From: Persicobacter diffluens
GTDB taxonomy: Bacteria; Bacteroidota; Bacteroidia; Cytophagales; Cyclobacteriaceae
Length of the DNA stretch: 64,000 bases
Reading direction: 5' to 3'
Assembly: GCF_036244895.1 (NCBI RefSeq)
Contig: NZ_BQKE01000001.1
Coordinates: 2,976,001-3,040,000, forward strand
Shown: positions 52,720-61,109 of the stretch, one piece after another
Layout of the letters: each line of letters begins with the position of its first letter
Position numbering within the stretch: position 1 is the stretch's first letter
The notes under the pieces: model-generated
The model's database searches: none
Seen by the model: only the letters and a program-made list of their open reading frames with translations
Told to the model about the DNA's origin: nothing
Program-made: the position numbers and the translations under genes

Positions 52720-53550
52720 TTAAGGTTTTGCGAATACCTTATTACGTCCGGGGTAATATTTCTTAATCGTCACTTCTGCGGACCCTACCACCAGACGGGC
52801 TTTCACCTTAATTGGAATCTTGTGCTCATCATCGGATAAATAGGCGGTAATCGGACTATCTTTTTCAAACGTTTCATTATCCGGCATCACCGGCACCAGA
52901 ATCAATGCCTTCTTTTTCCCCATATCGGTCTTCACCGTAGTCCGTCCATCAAATCGAATGCGCATCCGGTAGTTTTTCTTATCAAAAAAGCCATTAAACT
53001 CCATGATGGTACCCTCGGGCACCTGTGAAAAATCTATATTCCTTAAATAATAAAAACCACTGATGATATCGTGAACAGCATTCGGGATAAAGTAATTTTC
53101 CTGCCCTTTTAAAACGCCCGTGTGCTTATCGAGCTTTTCCAGCGTAACACTGTCCATTTCATGATGAAATTTCAGCACCTCCTTATGCCGGTGGTTAGCC
53201 TCCTGAATATCCATATAAAAACGCTGAGGAGCAAAGGTGGCGGTATCCACAAATGAACCCCACTTATCTTCTATACGGACCACTTTTCGCCAGAAGCCCA
53301 CCGTCCGGCCCGTCACCTCCATTTTATAGCAAGGCCTGCCGTTTACATAATCCACCTGATTATCTACCCTCATTACGGCCTCGCCGGCATTGATAAACCC
53401 ATAATGCACGCGGTAAGTGATCCGTTCTCCCAAATCATAAGCCACCACCTCCGATAGCGGCAAGCTACTCCCGTCCTTCACCCGGCTCGTGGAATCCGGA
53501 TGATTAAAAGGCAAAATCAGCAATATTAAAGTCCAAAAAACAGGCATCAT
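52720..53550 (-). CDS. DUF3108 domain exported protein
   Basis: 276 residues with a signal peptide at about 1-16. DUF3108 pattern: LGERITYRVHYGFINAGEAV, GRPCYKMEVTGRTVGF, IEDKWGSFVDTATFAPQRFY, DGRTTVKTDMGKKKALILVP and ITAYLSDDEHKIPIKVKARL, ending in a short beta strand. This beta-rich domain occurs in periplasmic proteins of many Gram-negative bacteria without a known activity. It follows the aminopeptidase gene by 17 bp and is probably co-transcribed with it. Confidence 0.9.
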   Translation of the reverse strand: MMPVFWTLILLILPFNHPDSTSRVKDGSSLPLSEVVAYDLGERITYRVHYGFINAGEAVMRVDNQVDYVNGRPCYKMEVTGRTVGFWRKVVRIEDKWGSFVDTATFAPQRFYMDIQEANHRHKEVLKFHHEMDSVTLEKLDKHTGVLKGQENYFIPNAVHDIISGFYYLRNIDFSQVPEGTIMEFNGFFDKKNYRMRIRFDGRTTVKTDMGKKKALILVPVMPDNETFEKDSPITAYLSDDEHKIPIKVKARLVVGSAEVTIKKYYPGRNKVFAKP

Positions 53551-53567
53551 TTCTGAGTCAAATTCAA

Positions 53568-54596
53568 TTACATTGATGAATACTTTAATTTATAGTCCTC
53601 CAGCAACAACTTCACATTCCCCTGATACTTTTGCTGCAACTCCCGCTCCAGCTCGTCATAGTATTCCCTATATCGTACGAAAGACATGAAATATGCGTTG
53701 TTGGGCTTACGATCCCTGAAAAGACCCCGGTAATGACTTCCTTCACTAAAACTGACGGTATCCAGATTTTGACAAATGGCATCGATCATCTCCTGCTTTT
53801 GAATCGATTTTTCTTCCTGAACTAAAGCAGGGTCAAAACTTTTATATAAACCATCCAGCGCTTTGGCTCCTCCGAGCATATAATTTACAAATTTCCGTTC
53901 ATCTCCCCATTGGTCGATATACGTTTTATACGCTTCACTCTCTTTTCCGTATCGCTTTTTCAGAAAACGGATAGCCCCCTGATGCCCGATGAAAGTGGCC
54001 AGGTTTTCATTAAACTGCACACTATCTTTAACAAATAGAGTACCGTGGGTCAACTCATGCAAAATCAATTCTGCCAGTTCACCATCCCCATTATTTAAAA
54101 AATTAGACATTACCGGATCTGAAAACCAACCCAAAGTGGACCATGCGGAGACCGTCCGGATGCTGGTATCTTTCCCCAGCTCATCCATTGCCGCACGCTC
54201 TTTCCTTGCCTTCTCCAAATCAAAAAATCCTTTATAAGGAAAAGTCCCAACCAAGGGGAATTTCCATTCCACCGGCTTCAGCGCAAAAGGCTCACAGGCA
54301 CTCACAACCCAAAGGGTGGGTTTTCCGCCCTGATCATACATCTTGGTATAATTCTGATTCTCGAAAATCCCCAACTCCTGAAAACCGAAATCACGGACCT
54401 CCTGAATGAGCCGTAACTTACTTTTTAAAGAGTCCGGATATTGCTCATCCTCAAGATAATCCTCGATAGGGGAAGCCTTCAACAGGACTTTCAACTGCCC
54501 CTGCGCCTGCATTAAACCATAAGCAATCAGCTCAGCATAAAGCAATGCCAAACCAAATAATACCAACAGGACTCCTAGAAGAATCTTTTTGAACAT
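53568..54596 (-). CDS. Putative zinc aminopeptidase
   Basis: 342 residues with one N-terminal membrane helix (about 4-22). Zinc site HELTH at 180-184 inside ELAELILHELTHGTLF, followed by FNENLATFIGHQGAIRFL with the third ligand Glu; this matches the Aminopep family (PF10023 by pattern). The N-terminal part has LKVLLKASPIEDYLED and VVSACEPFALKPVEWKFPLVG, also typical. Location at the outer face of the inner membrane is likely. Substrate unknown. Confidence 0.9.
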   Translation of the reverse strand: MFKKILLGVLLVLFGLALLYAELIAYGLMQAQGQLKVLLKASPIEDYLEDEQYPDSLKSKLRLIQEVRDFGFQELGIFENQNYTKMYDQGGKPTLWVVSACEPFALKPVEWKFPLVGTFPYKGFFDLEKARKERAAMDELGKDTSIRTVSAWSTLGWFSDPVMSNFLNNGDGELAELILHELTHGTLFVKDSVQFNENLATFIGHQGAIRFLKKRYGKESEAYKTYIDQWGDERKFVNYMLGGAKALDGLYKSFDPALVQEEKSIQKQEMIDAICQNLDTVSFSEGSHYRGLFRDRKPNNAYFMSFVRYREYYDELERELQQKYQGNVKLLLEDYKLKYSSM

Positions 54597-54785
54597 GTGA
54601 AATTTTAATCTTTATCCTACATCAATAATACAAAAAATAGCAATAATCCATCAAAGAAAGGTATTTTTATCCCCATGCATTCCAAAACATCCGCTATCGA
54701 TCAAGGTTTGAATATAAAATCCAATAATCAGGTGGTATTATCGACATTTTAAAGTCGTAATTTTCACACAAAAATCAGAGAAAGC

Positions 54786-54816
54786 TTTGGCTTTGAAATT
54801 ATCTTTCTTAAATTTC
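54786..54816 (+). promoter_or_regulatory. Probable recA promoter
   Basis: TTTG at 54786-54789 and TAAATTTC (one mismatch to TAnnTTTG) at 54809-54816 are 19 bp apart, about 60 bp before the recA ATG. I see no clear LexA-type palindrome nearby. Confidence 0.4.
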
Positions 54817-54877
54817 CAATCAGAAAGGAATCCAACATTCCGATTATTATAGCTGAATAAAAATAACCCTATATATT

Positions 54878-55918
54878 ATGAGCGACGATAGACTCGAAAA
54901 GATGAAGTCACTCCAGGTGACCCTTGACAAACTGGACAAAGCCTATGGTAAAGGCACGGTTATGAAACTAAGCGATGAGCGTGTTTCTGATATCCCTGCT
55001 ATTTCCACTGGTTCCCTTGGTTTAGATATCGCCCTTGGAATTGGCGGTATTCCTCGTGGTCGAATAGTGGAAATTTACGGACCTGAATCATCCGGTAAAA
55101 CCACCCTTTCTATGCACTGCATTGCAGAAGCACAAAAAAGTGGCGGAATTGCAGCCTTTATTGATGCCGAGCACGCTTTTGACAAAGTGTATGCGGAGAA
55201 ATTAGGCATTGACACAGAGAACCTGCTGATCGCTCAGCCTGACAATGGAGAACAAGCATTGGAGATTGCCGAGCACCTGATTCGCTCCGGCGCTATCGAT
55301 ATCATTGTCATTGACTCCGTAGCCGCTTTGGTTCCAAAAGGAGAACTGGAAGGCGATATGGGAGATTCCAAAATGGGACTTCAGGCGCGTTTGATGTCAC
55401 AAGCTTTGAGAAAGCTGACGGGTGCTATCAACAAAACCGCCTGTACCTGTATTTTCATCAACCAGCTGCGTGAGAAAATCGGGGTCATGTTTGGTAACCC
55501 TGAAACCACTACAGGTGGTAACGCTTTGAAATTCTACTCCTCTGTACGTTTGGACATCCGCCGTATTGGTCAGATTAAAGAGTCTGCAGACAATGTAACG
55601 GGTAACCGCACAAGAGTGAAGGTCGTGAAAAACAAAGTAGCTCCTCCATTCAAACAGGTAGAATTCGACATCATGTATGGCGAAGGTGTTTCCAAAGCCG
55701 GGGAGATTCTGGACATTGGCGTTGCATTGGAAATCGTTCAAAAATCCGGCTCCTGGTTCTCTTATGAGGGCAACAAATTAGGACAGGGACGTGATGCTGT
55801 GAAAAACATCATTCGTGATAATCCGGAATTGATGGAAGAGCTGGAAGGAAAAATCAGATCCAAATCAGGATTGGGCGGAGAAGAAGAAGCTACTGAAATA
55901 CCGGAAGCGGAAGCATAA
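54878..55918 (+). CDS. recA: Recombinase A
   Basis: 346 residues, standard length. It forms filaments on single-stranded DNA, pairs homologous strands and triggers the SOS response. Walker A GPESSGKT at 68-75, the catalytic region FIDAEHAFD, the L1 loop VPKGELEGDMGDSKMGLQAR, L2 FINQLREKIGVMFGNPETTT and the acidic C-terminal tail (GLGGEEEATEIPEAEA). Confidence 0.98.
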   Translation: MSDDRLEKMKSLQVTLDKLDKAYGKGTVMKLSDERVSDIPAISTGSLGLDIALGIGGIPRGRIVEIYGPESSGKTTLSMHCIAEAQKSGGIAAFIDAEHAFDKVYAEKLGIDTENLLIAQPDNGEQALEIAEHLIRSGAIDIIVIDSVAALVPKGELEGDMGDSKMGLQARLMSQALRKLTGAINKTACTCIFINQLREKIGVMFGNPETTTGGNALKFYSSVRLDIRRIGQIKESADNVTGNRTRVKVVKNKVAPPFKQVEFDIMYGEGVSKAGEILDIGVALEIVQKSGSWFSYEGNKLGQGRDAVKNIIRDNPELMEELEGKIRSKSGLGGEEEATEIPEAEA

Positions 55919-55933
55919 TCCACCGTATAGATC

Positions 55934-55967
55934 AAAAAAGGCGATACCGAAAAGTATCGCCTTTTTT
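55934..55967. terminator. Bidirectional terminator after recA
   Basis: AAAAAAGGCGATAC and GTATCGCCTTTTTT are exact complements with a six-base loop and T runs on both strands. On the minus strand it would also serve the FtsX-type gene if repeat A (55981-56200) were absent. Confidence 0.9.
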
Positions 55968-55980
55968 ATTGGCCTGAAAT

Positions 55981-56200
55981 TTAACCCGGATTATTCCCTC
56001 GTTTAGCTGTTAGGCGGAAAAAATGAAGGAACAATTCCCTATTTCATTTTGCTCCAAAGAAAGCAGATGATGGAGGAGAATGCAAGCTTGCTCCAATTTG
56101 AGCTATTAATAATCAGAAAAAACACCAGTAACATACAGAAGACAAGCCCCTTGATTTGGTGATTTTTGCGGTGAATTTTGCGGTGAAAATTTCGGGCTAT
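55981..56200 (+). repeat. Repeat A, moderately diverged copy
   Basis: 220 bp from TTAACCCGGATTATTCC, with the middle of the left end deleted, to GGTGAAAATTTCGGGCTA. The right end has a local duplication (GCGGTGAATTTT then GCGGTGAAAATTT). The stop codon TAG of the minus-strand permease gene is inside its terminus. Confidence 0.8.
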
Positions 56201-57444
56201 TGTCGAATCGCCACCACCGGATCCATTTTAGCCGCTACGCTGGCCGGAATCAATCCGGACACCAGACCGATAATGGAAGAGACCATCAATCCTACCAGAA
56301 TATTTTTAAAAGAAAGGCTCAACTCCAATGATCCGGTAGGTGCATAGGTTAGCCCATAAACCAATACCAGGCCAGCAGCCCCACCGGCCAAGCTCAACAA
56401 TACTGCTTCAAACAGAAACTGAAATAAAATATAAAACCTTTTGGCGCCTAGGGCTTTTTGAATCCCGATCAAATTGGTCCGTTCCTTCACAGACACAAAC
56501 ATGATATTGGCGATTCCGAATCCGCCGACCAGAATGGAGAACAAACCAATCACCGCCCCGGCTAAGGTCAGTACCCCGAAAATATTCTCAATCGCTCCTG
56601 CAATCACTTCCGGACGGTTTACGGCGAAATTATTCTCGTCTACGGGTTTTTGCCCTCTCAGGCGGCGCATCATGCCGACCACTTCCCCTTCCAGCTTTTC
56701 CAAACCTTCATCCTCGGGAAATCCCTTTATTACCATGGAAGCCCCTATCCCATTCTTTTTACCTACATAATATACTTTTCGGAAAAAGTTAAAAGGCACA
56801 AAACAAGTCTTATCCTTATCTATGAAGCTTACCAGGTTCTCCCCTTCCGAAGGCAATACCCCAATCACTTTACAAGCATTACCCTTGATCATCACCGTTT
56901 GCCCCAACGCATTGCCCAAAGGAAAAAGCTGCTGCCCCAAATCATGCCCAATAATCACCACGCCGCGCCCATTATTAGCTTCCATTTGTGTAAAGAACCT
57001 GCCCTGCTCCAGCTTTAAATCCATCATCTGGTCATATTGATGAGAAATCCCCATTAACATCATCCCACTGGCGCTGTTGTTATCCTTTTTGAATGTCACC
57101 CCATCTTTCATGGCCTGAATGGCAATACCGGAAGCTCCTTTAAGGTTATCCTCCAAAAAACGGAACTCCTCATAAGTAGGATGAGGACGCTGCAAATATT
57201 TCCACCAGGGATATTCCCCACCTACCCCCCAGGGCCATTTTTCCACATAAATGAGATCTCCGCCTAAAAAATCCAAACTCTTTTTTATCCCATTTTCCAG
57301 GGAATCCACTAACGTAAAAACCCCAATGATAGCGAAAATACCGACTGTCACCCCTAGCAGGGAGAGGATTGTTCTCAAAAGGTTAGATTTCAAAGCGGTG
57401 AGTGCAGAGCGAAAGCTCTCCCAAATCAGAAAAAGTGTCTTCAA
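56197..57444 (-). CDS. FtsX/MacB-type ABC transporter permease
   Basis: 415 residues. N-terminal helix after RSALTALKSNLLRTILSLLGV, a periplasmic MacB-PCD-like domain (about 45-260, with SGMMLMGISHQYDQMMDLKL, GRFFTQMEANNGRGVVIIGHD), then three helices of the FtsX domain with GGFGIANIMFVSVKERTNLI, GIQKALGAKRFYILFQFLF and the ending GLIPASVAAKMDPVVAIRQ. MacB-type permeases use ATP hydrolysed by a partner to move substrates or remodel lipoproteins across the periplasm; no ATPase gene is adjacent, so the partner lies elsewhere. It is divergent from queA. Confidence 0.93.
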   Translation of the reverse strand: MKTLFLIWESFRSALTALKSNLLRTILSLLGVTVGIFAIIGVFTLVDSLENGIKKSLDFLGGDLIYVEKWPWGVGGEYPWWKYLQRPHPTYEEFRFLEDNLKGASGIAIQAMKDGVTFKKDNNSASGMMLMGISHQYDQMMDLKLEQGRFFTQMEANNGRGVVIIGHDLGQQLFPLGNALGQTVMIKGNACKVIGVLPSEGENLVSFIDKDKTCFVPFNFFRKVYYVGKKNGIGASMVIKGFPEDEGLEKLEGEVVGMMRRLRGQKPVDENNFAVNRPEVIAGAIENIFGVLTLAGAVIGLFSILVGGFGIANIMFVSVKERTNLIGIQKALGAKRFYILFQFLFEAVLLSLAGGAAGLVLVYGLTYAPTGSLELSLSFKNILVGLMVSSIIGLVSGLIPASVAAKMDPVVAIRQ

Positions 57445-57525
57445 TGTTTTATGTAGATTAGTAGGAAGTTATTTGCAATAAAAAAAGAAAATTACAAAAA
57501 ACTACATTTCATAGCATCCTTTTAC

Positions 57526-57533
57526 TAAATTTG
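57526..57533 (+). promoter_or_regulatory. TAnnTTTG element of queA
   Basis: TAAATTTG lies about 65 bp before the queA ATG. The upstream TTTG partner is not clear. Confidence 0.35.
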
Positions 57534-57597
57534 CATCTTGCATTTCGTATGCAAAAACCAGAAGCAGTTTCCAAACCATAAATTTTGCTGAATATAC

Positions 57598-58650
57598 ATG
57601 AAGTTATCAGAATTCAAATTTGAACTTCCTTCCGATCTGATCGCCCTGCATCCTTCTGATAATCGTGATGAGTCCCGTTTGATGGTACTTCACCGCGATA
57701 CGGGTAAAATCGAACACAAAGTTTTCAAGGACATCATCGAGTATTTCGATGAAGGTGATGTTTTTGTCAACAATGACACTAAGGTTTTCCCTGCACGCCT
57801 TTATGGTAATAAGGAAAAAACCGGCGCTCAAATCGAAGTTTTCTTACTTCGTGAATTAAATAAGGATCTTCACCTTTGGGACGTTTTGGTAGATCCTGCG
57901 CGTAAAATTCGTGTTGGCAATAAGCTTTACTTTGGTGATGGTGAATTAGTAGCAGAGGTGGTGGATAACACTACTTCCCGCGGACGTACCATCCGATTCC
58001 TTTGGGATGGTGAGGACGAGGCTTTCTACAATCTTATCGACTCTTTGGGCGAAACGCCACTTCCGGATCCGATCATTGAGAAGAGAAAAGTAGCACCGGA
58101 AGACCGTGAGCGCTACCAGACCATCTATGCGAAAAACGTAGGTGCGGTTGCAGCTCCAACTGCAGGATTGCACTTCACCCCTCAAATCATGAAACGTTTG
58201 GAAATCGTTGGAGTCGACATCGCTTCCATTACGCTTCACGTTGGTTTGGGTACTTTCCGCCAGGTAGATGTGGAAGATTTGACCAAGCACAAAATGGATT
58301 CAGAGAATTTCCGTGTGGGCCCTGAAACAGTGGAGATGGTCAACAAAGCATTGGATGCGAAGAAACGTGTTTGTTCCGTAGGAACCACTTCTATGCGCGC
58401 TTTAGAATCTTCAGTATCGGCAAACGGTCGCTTGAAGCTGAATGAAGGATGGACGGATAAATTCATCTTCCCTCCATACGATTTCAAAATCTGTAACGCA
58501 CTGATTTCTAACTTCCATATGCCGGAATCTACTCTATTGATGATGTCTGCGGCATTTGGTGGATACGAATTCGTAATGGAAGCATATCAGGAAGCTATCA
58601 AAGAAAAATATCGCTTCTTCTCCTATGGAGATGCCATGTTGATTCTTTAA
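57598..58650 (+). CDS. queA: S-adenosylmethionine:tRNA ribosyltransferase-isomerase
   Basis: 350 residues, normal for QueA. It builds the epoxyqueuosine ring by transferring the ribosyl part of S-adenosylmethionine to preQ1 at position 34 of certain tRNAs. Family motifs: FKFELPSDLIALHPSDNRDE at the start, FVNNDTKVFPARLYG, GAVAAPTAGLHFTPQ, LHVGLGTFRQVDVEDL, VGTTSMRALES and FHMPESTLLMMSAAFGG. It has its own terminator and faces ispD in the same direction. Confidence 0.97.
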   Translation: MKLSEFKFELPSDLIALHPSDNRDESRLMVLHRDTGKIEHKVFKDIIEYFDEGDVFVNNDTKVFPARLYGNKEKTGAQIEVFLLRELNKDLHLWDVLVDPARKIRVGNKLYFGDGELVAEVVDNTTSRGRTIRFLWDGEDEAFYNLIDSLGETPLPDPIIEKRKVAPEDRERYQTIYAKNVGAVAAPTAGLHFTPQIMKRLEIVGVDIASITLHVGLGTFRQVDVEDLTKHKMDSENFRVGPETVEMVNKALDAKKRVCSVGTTSMRALESSVSANGRLKLNEGWTDKFIFPPYDFKICNALISNFHMPESTLLMMSAAFGGYEFVMEAYQEAIKEKYRFFSYGDAMLIL

Positions 58651-58668
58651 TTATAAAATACGGAAAAG

Positions 58669-58698
58669 AACGGCAGCTTCGGCTAGCCGTTTTTTTTT
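58669..58698 (+). terminator. queA terminator
   Basis: AACGGC pairs with GCCGTT, with an inner AGC-ttcg-GCT hairpin, followed by a T run. Confidence 0.85.
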
Positions 58699-58715
58699 GC
58701 CATCAATTTTCAAGC

Positions 58716-59393
58716 ATGAAAGAATACGTCATCATCGTCGCCGGAGGAAGTGGCAGCCGAATGGGCAGCAGTATTCCGAAACAGTTTTTGGAGCTGGACG
58801 GGAAACCGATTTTGATGCACACCATTGAAGCATTTCTTCTATATAATGGGGCAATTGAAATCATCCTGGTATTACCGGAAGGACAAATCAGTCACTGGGA
58901 GGAGCTGGTCCACAAACACCAATTCAGTGCAAATTTCACCATCGCCAAAGGGGGGACCTCCAGATATGCCTCGGTGAAAAGCGGCCTATCCAAGATAAAG
59001 GAAGAGGGCTTAGTGGCCATTCATGACGGGGTAAGGCCATTTGTGGACACCACTGTCATTCAAAATGCTTTTGAAACCGCCAAAGCAAAAGGAAATGCCA
59101 TCACTTCGGTGGCCTTGAAAGATTCCATCCGAAAGGTTTTACCCACGGGGGGAAATCAAACCGAAGACCGTACACATTACCGCACCATCCAAACCCCGCA
59201 AACCTTTCAAAGCCAATTACTCAAAGGGGCTTATGAAGTGACGGAATTACCCACTTTTACCGATGATGCCAGCGTAATTGAACATGCCGGTCACGCCATC
59301 CATTTGGTCGAAGGGTCTTATGAAAATATAAAGATCACCACGCCGGAGGACTTATATATTGCGGAAGCCCTATTAAAAAAGCGCCACCGGTAG
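58716..59393 (+). CDS. ispD: 2-C-methyl-D-erythritol 4-phosphate cytidylyltransferase
   Basis: 225 residues. Joins CTP to methylerythritol phosphate in the non-mevalonate isoprenoid pathway. Nucleotide-binding start VAGGSGSRMGSSIPKQFLEL with the catalytic Arg and Lys, then VAIHDGVRPFVDTTVI, VALKDSIRKV, TIQTPQTFQ and FTDDASVIEHAG, all typical. Begins 18 bp after the queA terminator. Confidence 0.96.
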   Translation: MKEYVIIVAGGSGSRMGSSIPKQFLELDGKPILMHTIEAFLLYNGAIEIILVLPEGQISHWEELVHKHQFSANFTIAKGGTSRYASVKSGLSKIKEEGLVAIHDGVRPFVDTTVIQNAFETAKAKGNAITSVALKDSIRKVLPTGGNQTEDRTHYRTIQTPQTFQSQLLKGAYEVTELPTFTDDASVIEHAGHAIHLVEGSYENIKITTPEDLYIAEALLKKRHR

Positions 59394-59405
59394 AAAGGTT
59401 TTTGA

Positions 59406-59442
59406 CAAAAAAAGACTGAAGTGTTTACCTCAGTCTTTTTTT
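59406..59442. terminator. Bidirectional terminator between ispD and the DUF2795 gene
   Basis: AAAAAAAGACTGA and TCAGTCTTTTTTT are exact complements around a 10-base loop, with T runs on both strands between convergent genes. Confidence 0.88.
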
Positions 59443-59454
59443 AATCTTGTCTTT

Positions 59455-59676
59455 CTAATATTCATCCTCATTAAAGAAGAAATCATCCTTCGTTGGATAG
59501 TCAGGCCAAATTTCCTCGATACTCTCGTAAGGCTCGCCATCATCTTCCAATTCCTGAAGGTTCTCCGACAATTCCAATGGCGCTCCTGAACGATTACAGA
59601 AATCGATCAATTCTTCTTTGGTTGCTGGCCATGGAGCATCTTCTAAATAAGAAGCCAATTCAAGTGTCCAGTACAT
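59455..59676 (-). CDS. DUF2795 domain protein
   Basis: 73 residues, a short cytoplasmic protein conserved in Bacteroidota: LELASYLEDAPWPATKEELI at the start, then FCNRSGAPLELSENLQEL and a long acidic C-terminus (EEIWPDYPTKDDFFFNEDE). The ATG is preceded by a perfect AAGGAGGT at 59682-59689 with good spacing, which is unusual here because most genes lack a clear ribosome binding site; high translation is suggested. Function unknown. Confidence 0.92.
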   Translation of the reverse strand: MYWTLELASYLEDAPWPATKEELIDFCNRSGAPLELSENLQELEDDGEPYESIEEIWPDYPTKDDFFFNEDEY

Positions 59677-59834
59677 TATATACCTCCTTTTTAATTAAAT
59701 CTTGAAATATCTTTGCTATTCGAGTAATACTTAATTACACTAAGAAAATAGTCTCAGGGTTTTTAAGCTTCGGCAAAAATAGCAAAATTTATAAGCTAAC
59801 AAAGCAAAGGATAAACAAATATTTTTATTAAGCA

Positions 59835-60722
59835 ATGATAGAGTATTCACTTTTCAAGATTGTACATCAACATACTAAAAGCTGCCTCAGTTTAATCCTG
59901 ATGCTGATTTGCTCAATCCCTGCCTTTGCGCAACTCACATGCAGTGACAAAGATCATACCACAATAGTACAAATTCTGCGGACAGCGGAAACGAAAAACT
60001 GGAGAGAACTCCCTGATGGAGAATCGCTTACTAAAATCGGAAAAGCATTCATCCCGACTCCTTATGTTGCGAACACTTTGGAACAGGGAATGAAGGAAGA
60101 TAGCCTGATCATCAATGTCAGCGGAATGGATTGCACCACTTTTGTGGAGCAAGTTCTGGCTCTGGGAATGACCATCAAAAAAAATGATCCGTCTTTTGAA
60201 AAATTCGGTCAATCACTGGAATGTATCCGCTACCGGGGAGGAAACAAGGAGGGCTATTTCTCCAGACTTCACTACTTTACCGACTGGATAGATGATAATG
60301 AACATAAAAGCCTGATCGAAAACATTAGCCGGACATTAAGCCCGGAACAGCTTCCAATAGACCTGAATTTTATGAGCACACACCGCTCAGCCTATAAGGC
60401 GTTAGCGGATAATGACTCCCTGTGGCACATGACCCAACAACTGGAAAAAGAGATTAACCAAAGAGACCACTATTTCCTTCCTAAAGATCAAATAAGGGAG
60501 CAGGCGAGTCAGATAAAAAACGGAGACATTATTGCCCTGGTTACCAACATCAAAGGACTGGATGTTTCCCATGTGGGCTTTGCCTATTGGCAGGGAACCG
60601 AATTGCATTTTCTGCATGCGTCCCTAAAAAAGGGGGTCATGATTACGGAGGAAACCCTGAGTGATTATCTCGGAAAAATGAAATCAAACCGTGGGATAAT
60701 AGTAGCCAGACCAGTCTATTAA
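59835..60722 (+). CDS. DUF1460 exported amidase-like protein
   Basis: 295 residues. Signal sequence about 10-32 (ends PAFAQ). DUF1460 belongs to the NlpC/P60-like group: the likely nucleophile Cys100 is in VSGMDCTTFVEQVLALG and the His in GLDVSHVGFAYWQG. The region FLHASLKKGVMITEETLSDY is also typical. Such proteins have been proposed to cleave peptidoglycan stem peptides or amide bonds, which fits the recycling genes downstream. The stop codon TAA is formed by the terminus of repeat A. Confidence 0.9.
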   Translation: MIEYSLFKIVHQHTKSCLSLILMLICSIPAFAQLTCSDKDHTTIVQILRTAETKNWRELPDGESLTKIGKAFIPTPYVANTLEQGMKEDSLIINVSGMDCTTFVEQVLALGMTIKKNDPSFEKFGQSLECIRYRGGNKEGYFSRLHYFTDWIDDNEHKSLIENISRTLSPEQLPIDLNFMSTHRSAYKALADNDSLWHMTQQLEKEINQRDHYFLPKDQIREQASQIKNGDIIALVTNIKGLDVSHVGFAYWQGTELHFLHASLKKGVMITEETLSDYLGKMKSNRGIIVARPVY

Positions 60723-60941
60723 CCCGAATTATTCACCGCTAGATTTAGTGAGTTGATATAAGCATTTAATAATCAGCGTTTTGCGGTTTATTTTATCGAA
60801 TTATCAATAACTCAAATTTGGATAGGCTTGCTTTCTCCTCATTCATCTGCTTCGTTAGGAAAAACTCGAAATAGGAAAAATTCCTTCATTTTTCCCGCCT
60901 TGCAGCTAAAAGAGGATTGGAGTATGAATAATCCGGATTAA
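60719..60941 (-). repeat. Repeat A, intact copy (reverse orientation)
   Basis: 223 bp from TTAACCCGAATTATTCACCG to ATGAATAATCCGGATTAA. Its first TTAA overlaps the stop codon of the DUF1460 gene. Confidence 0.87.
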
Positions 60942-60975
60942 ATCCTGCAGAATGGTTATCGAAGCGCGGTTTTTT

Positions 60976-61092
60976 GGCTGAGGGATAGAGGGATTGTTGA
61001 AGCTCTTTTTTGCAGCCTGAAAGCGTAGCGGCTCGCAAAAAAAGCGACTCCCGAAAGCCCGGTACCGAGCCTGGGCGAGGTACAGCCCCTAA
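60976..61092. repeat. GC-rich intergenic repeat, copy 3
   Basis: Shares GCGTAGCGGCTCGCAAAAAA and GTTGAAGCTC with copy 1, and ends GGCGAGGTACAGCCCC. It lies between repeat A and the end of the MFS gene. Confidence 0.62.
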
Positions 61093-61109
61093 TCCCTGCC
61101 TGTATTTGC

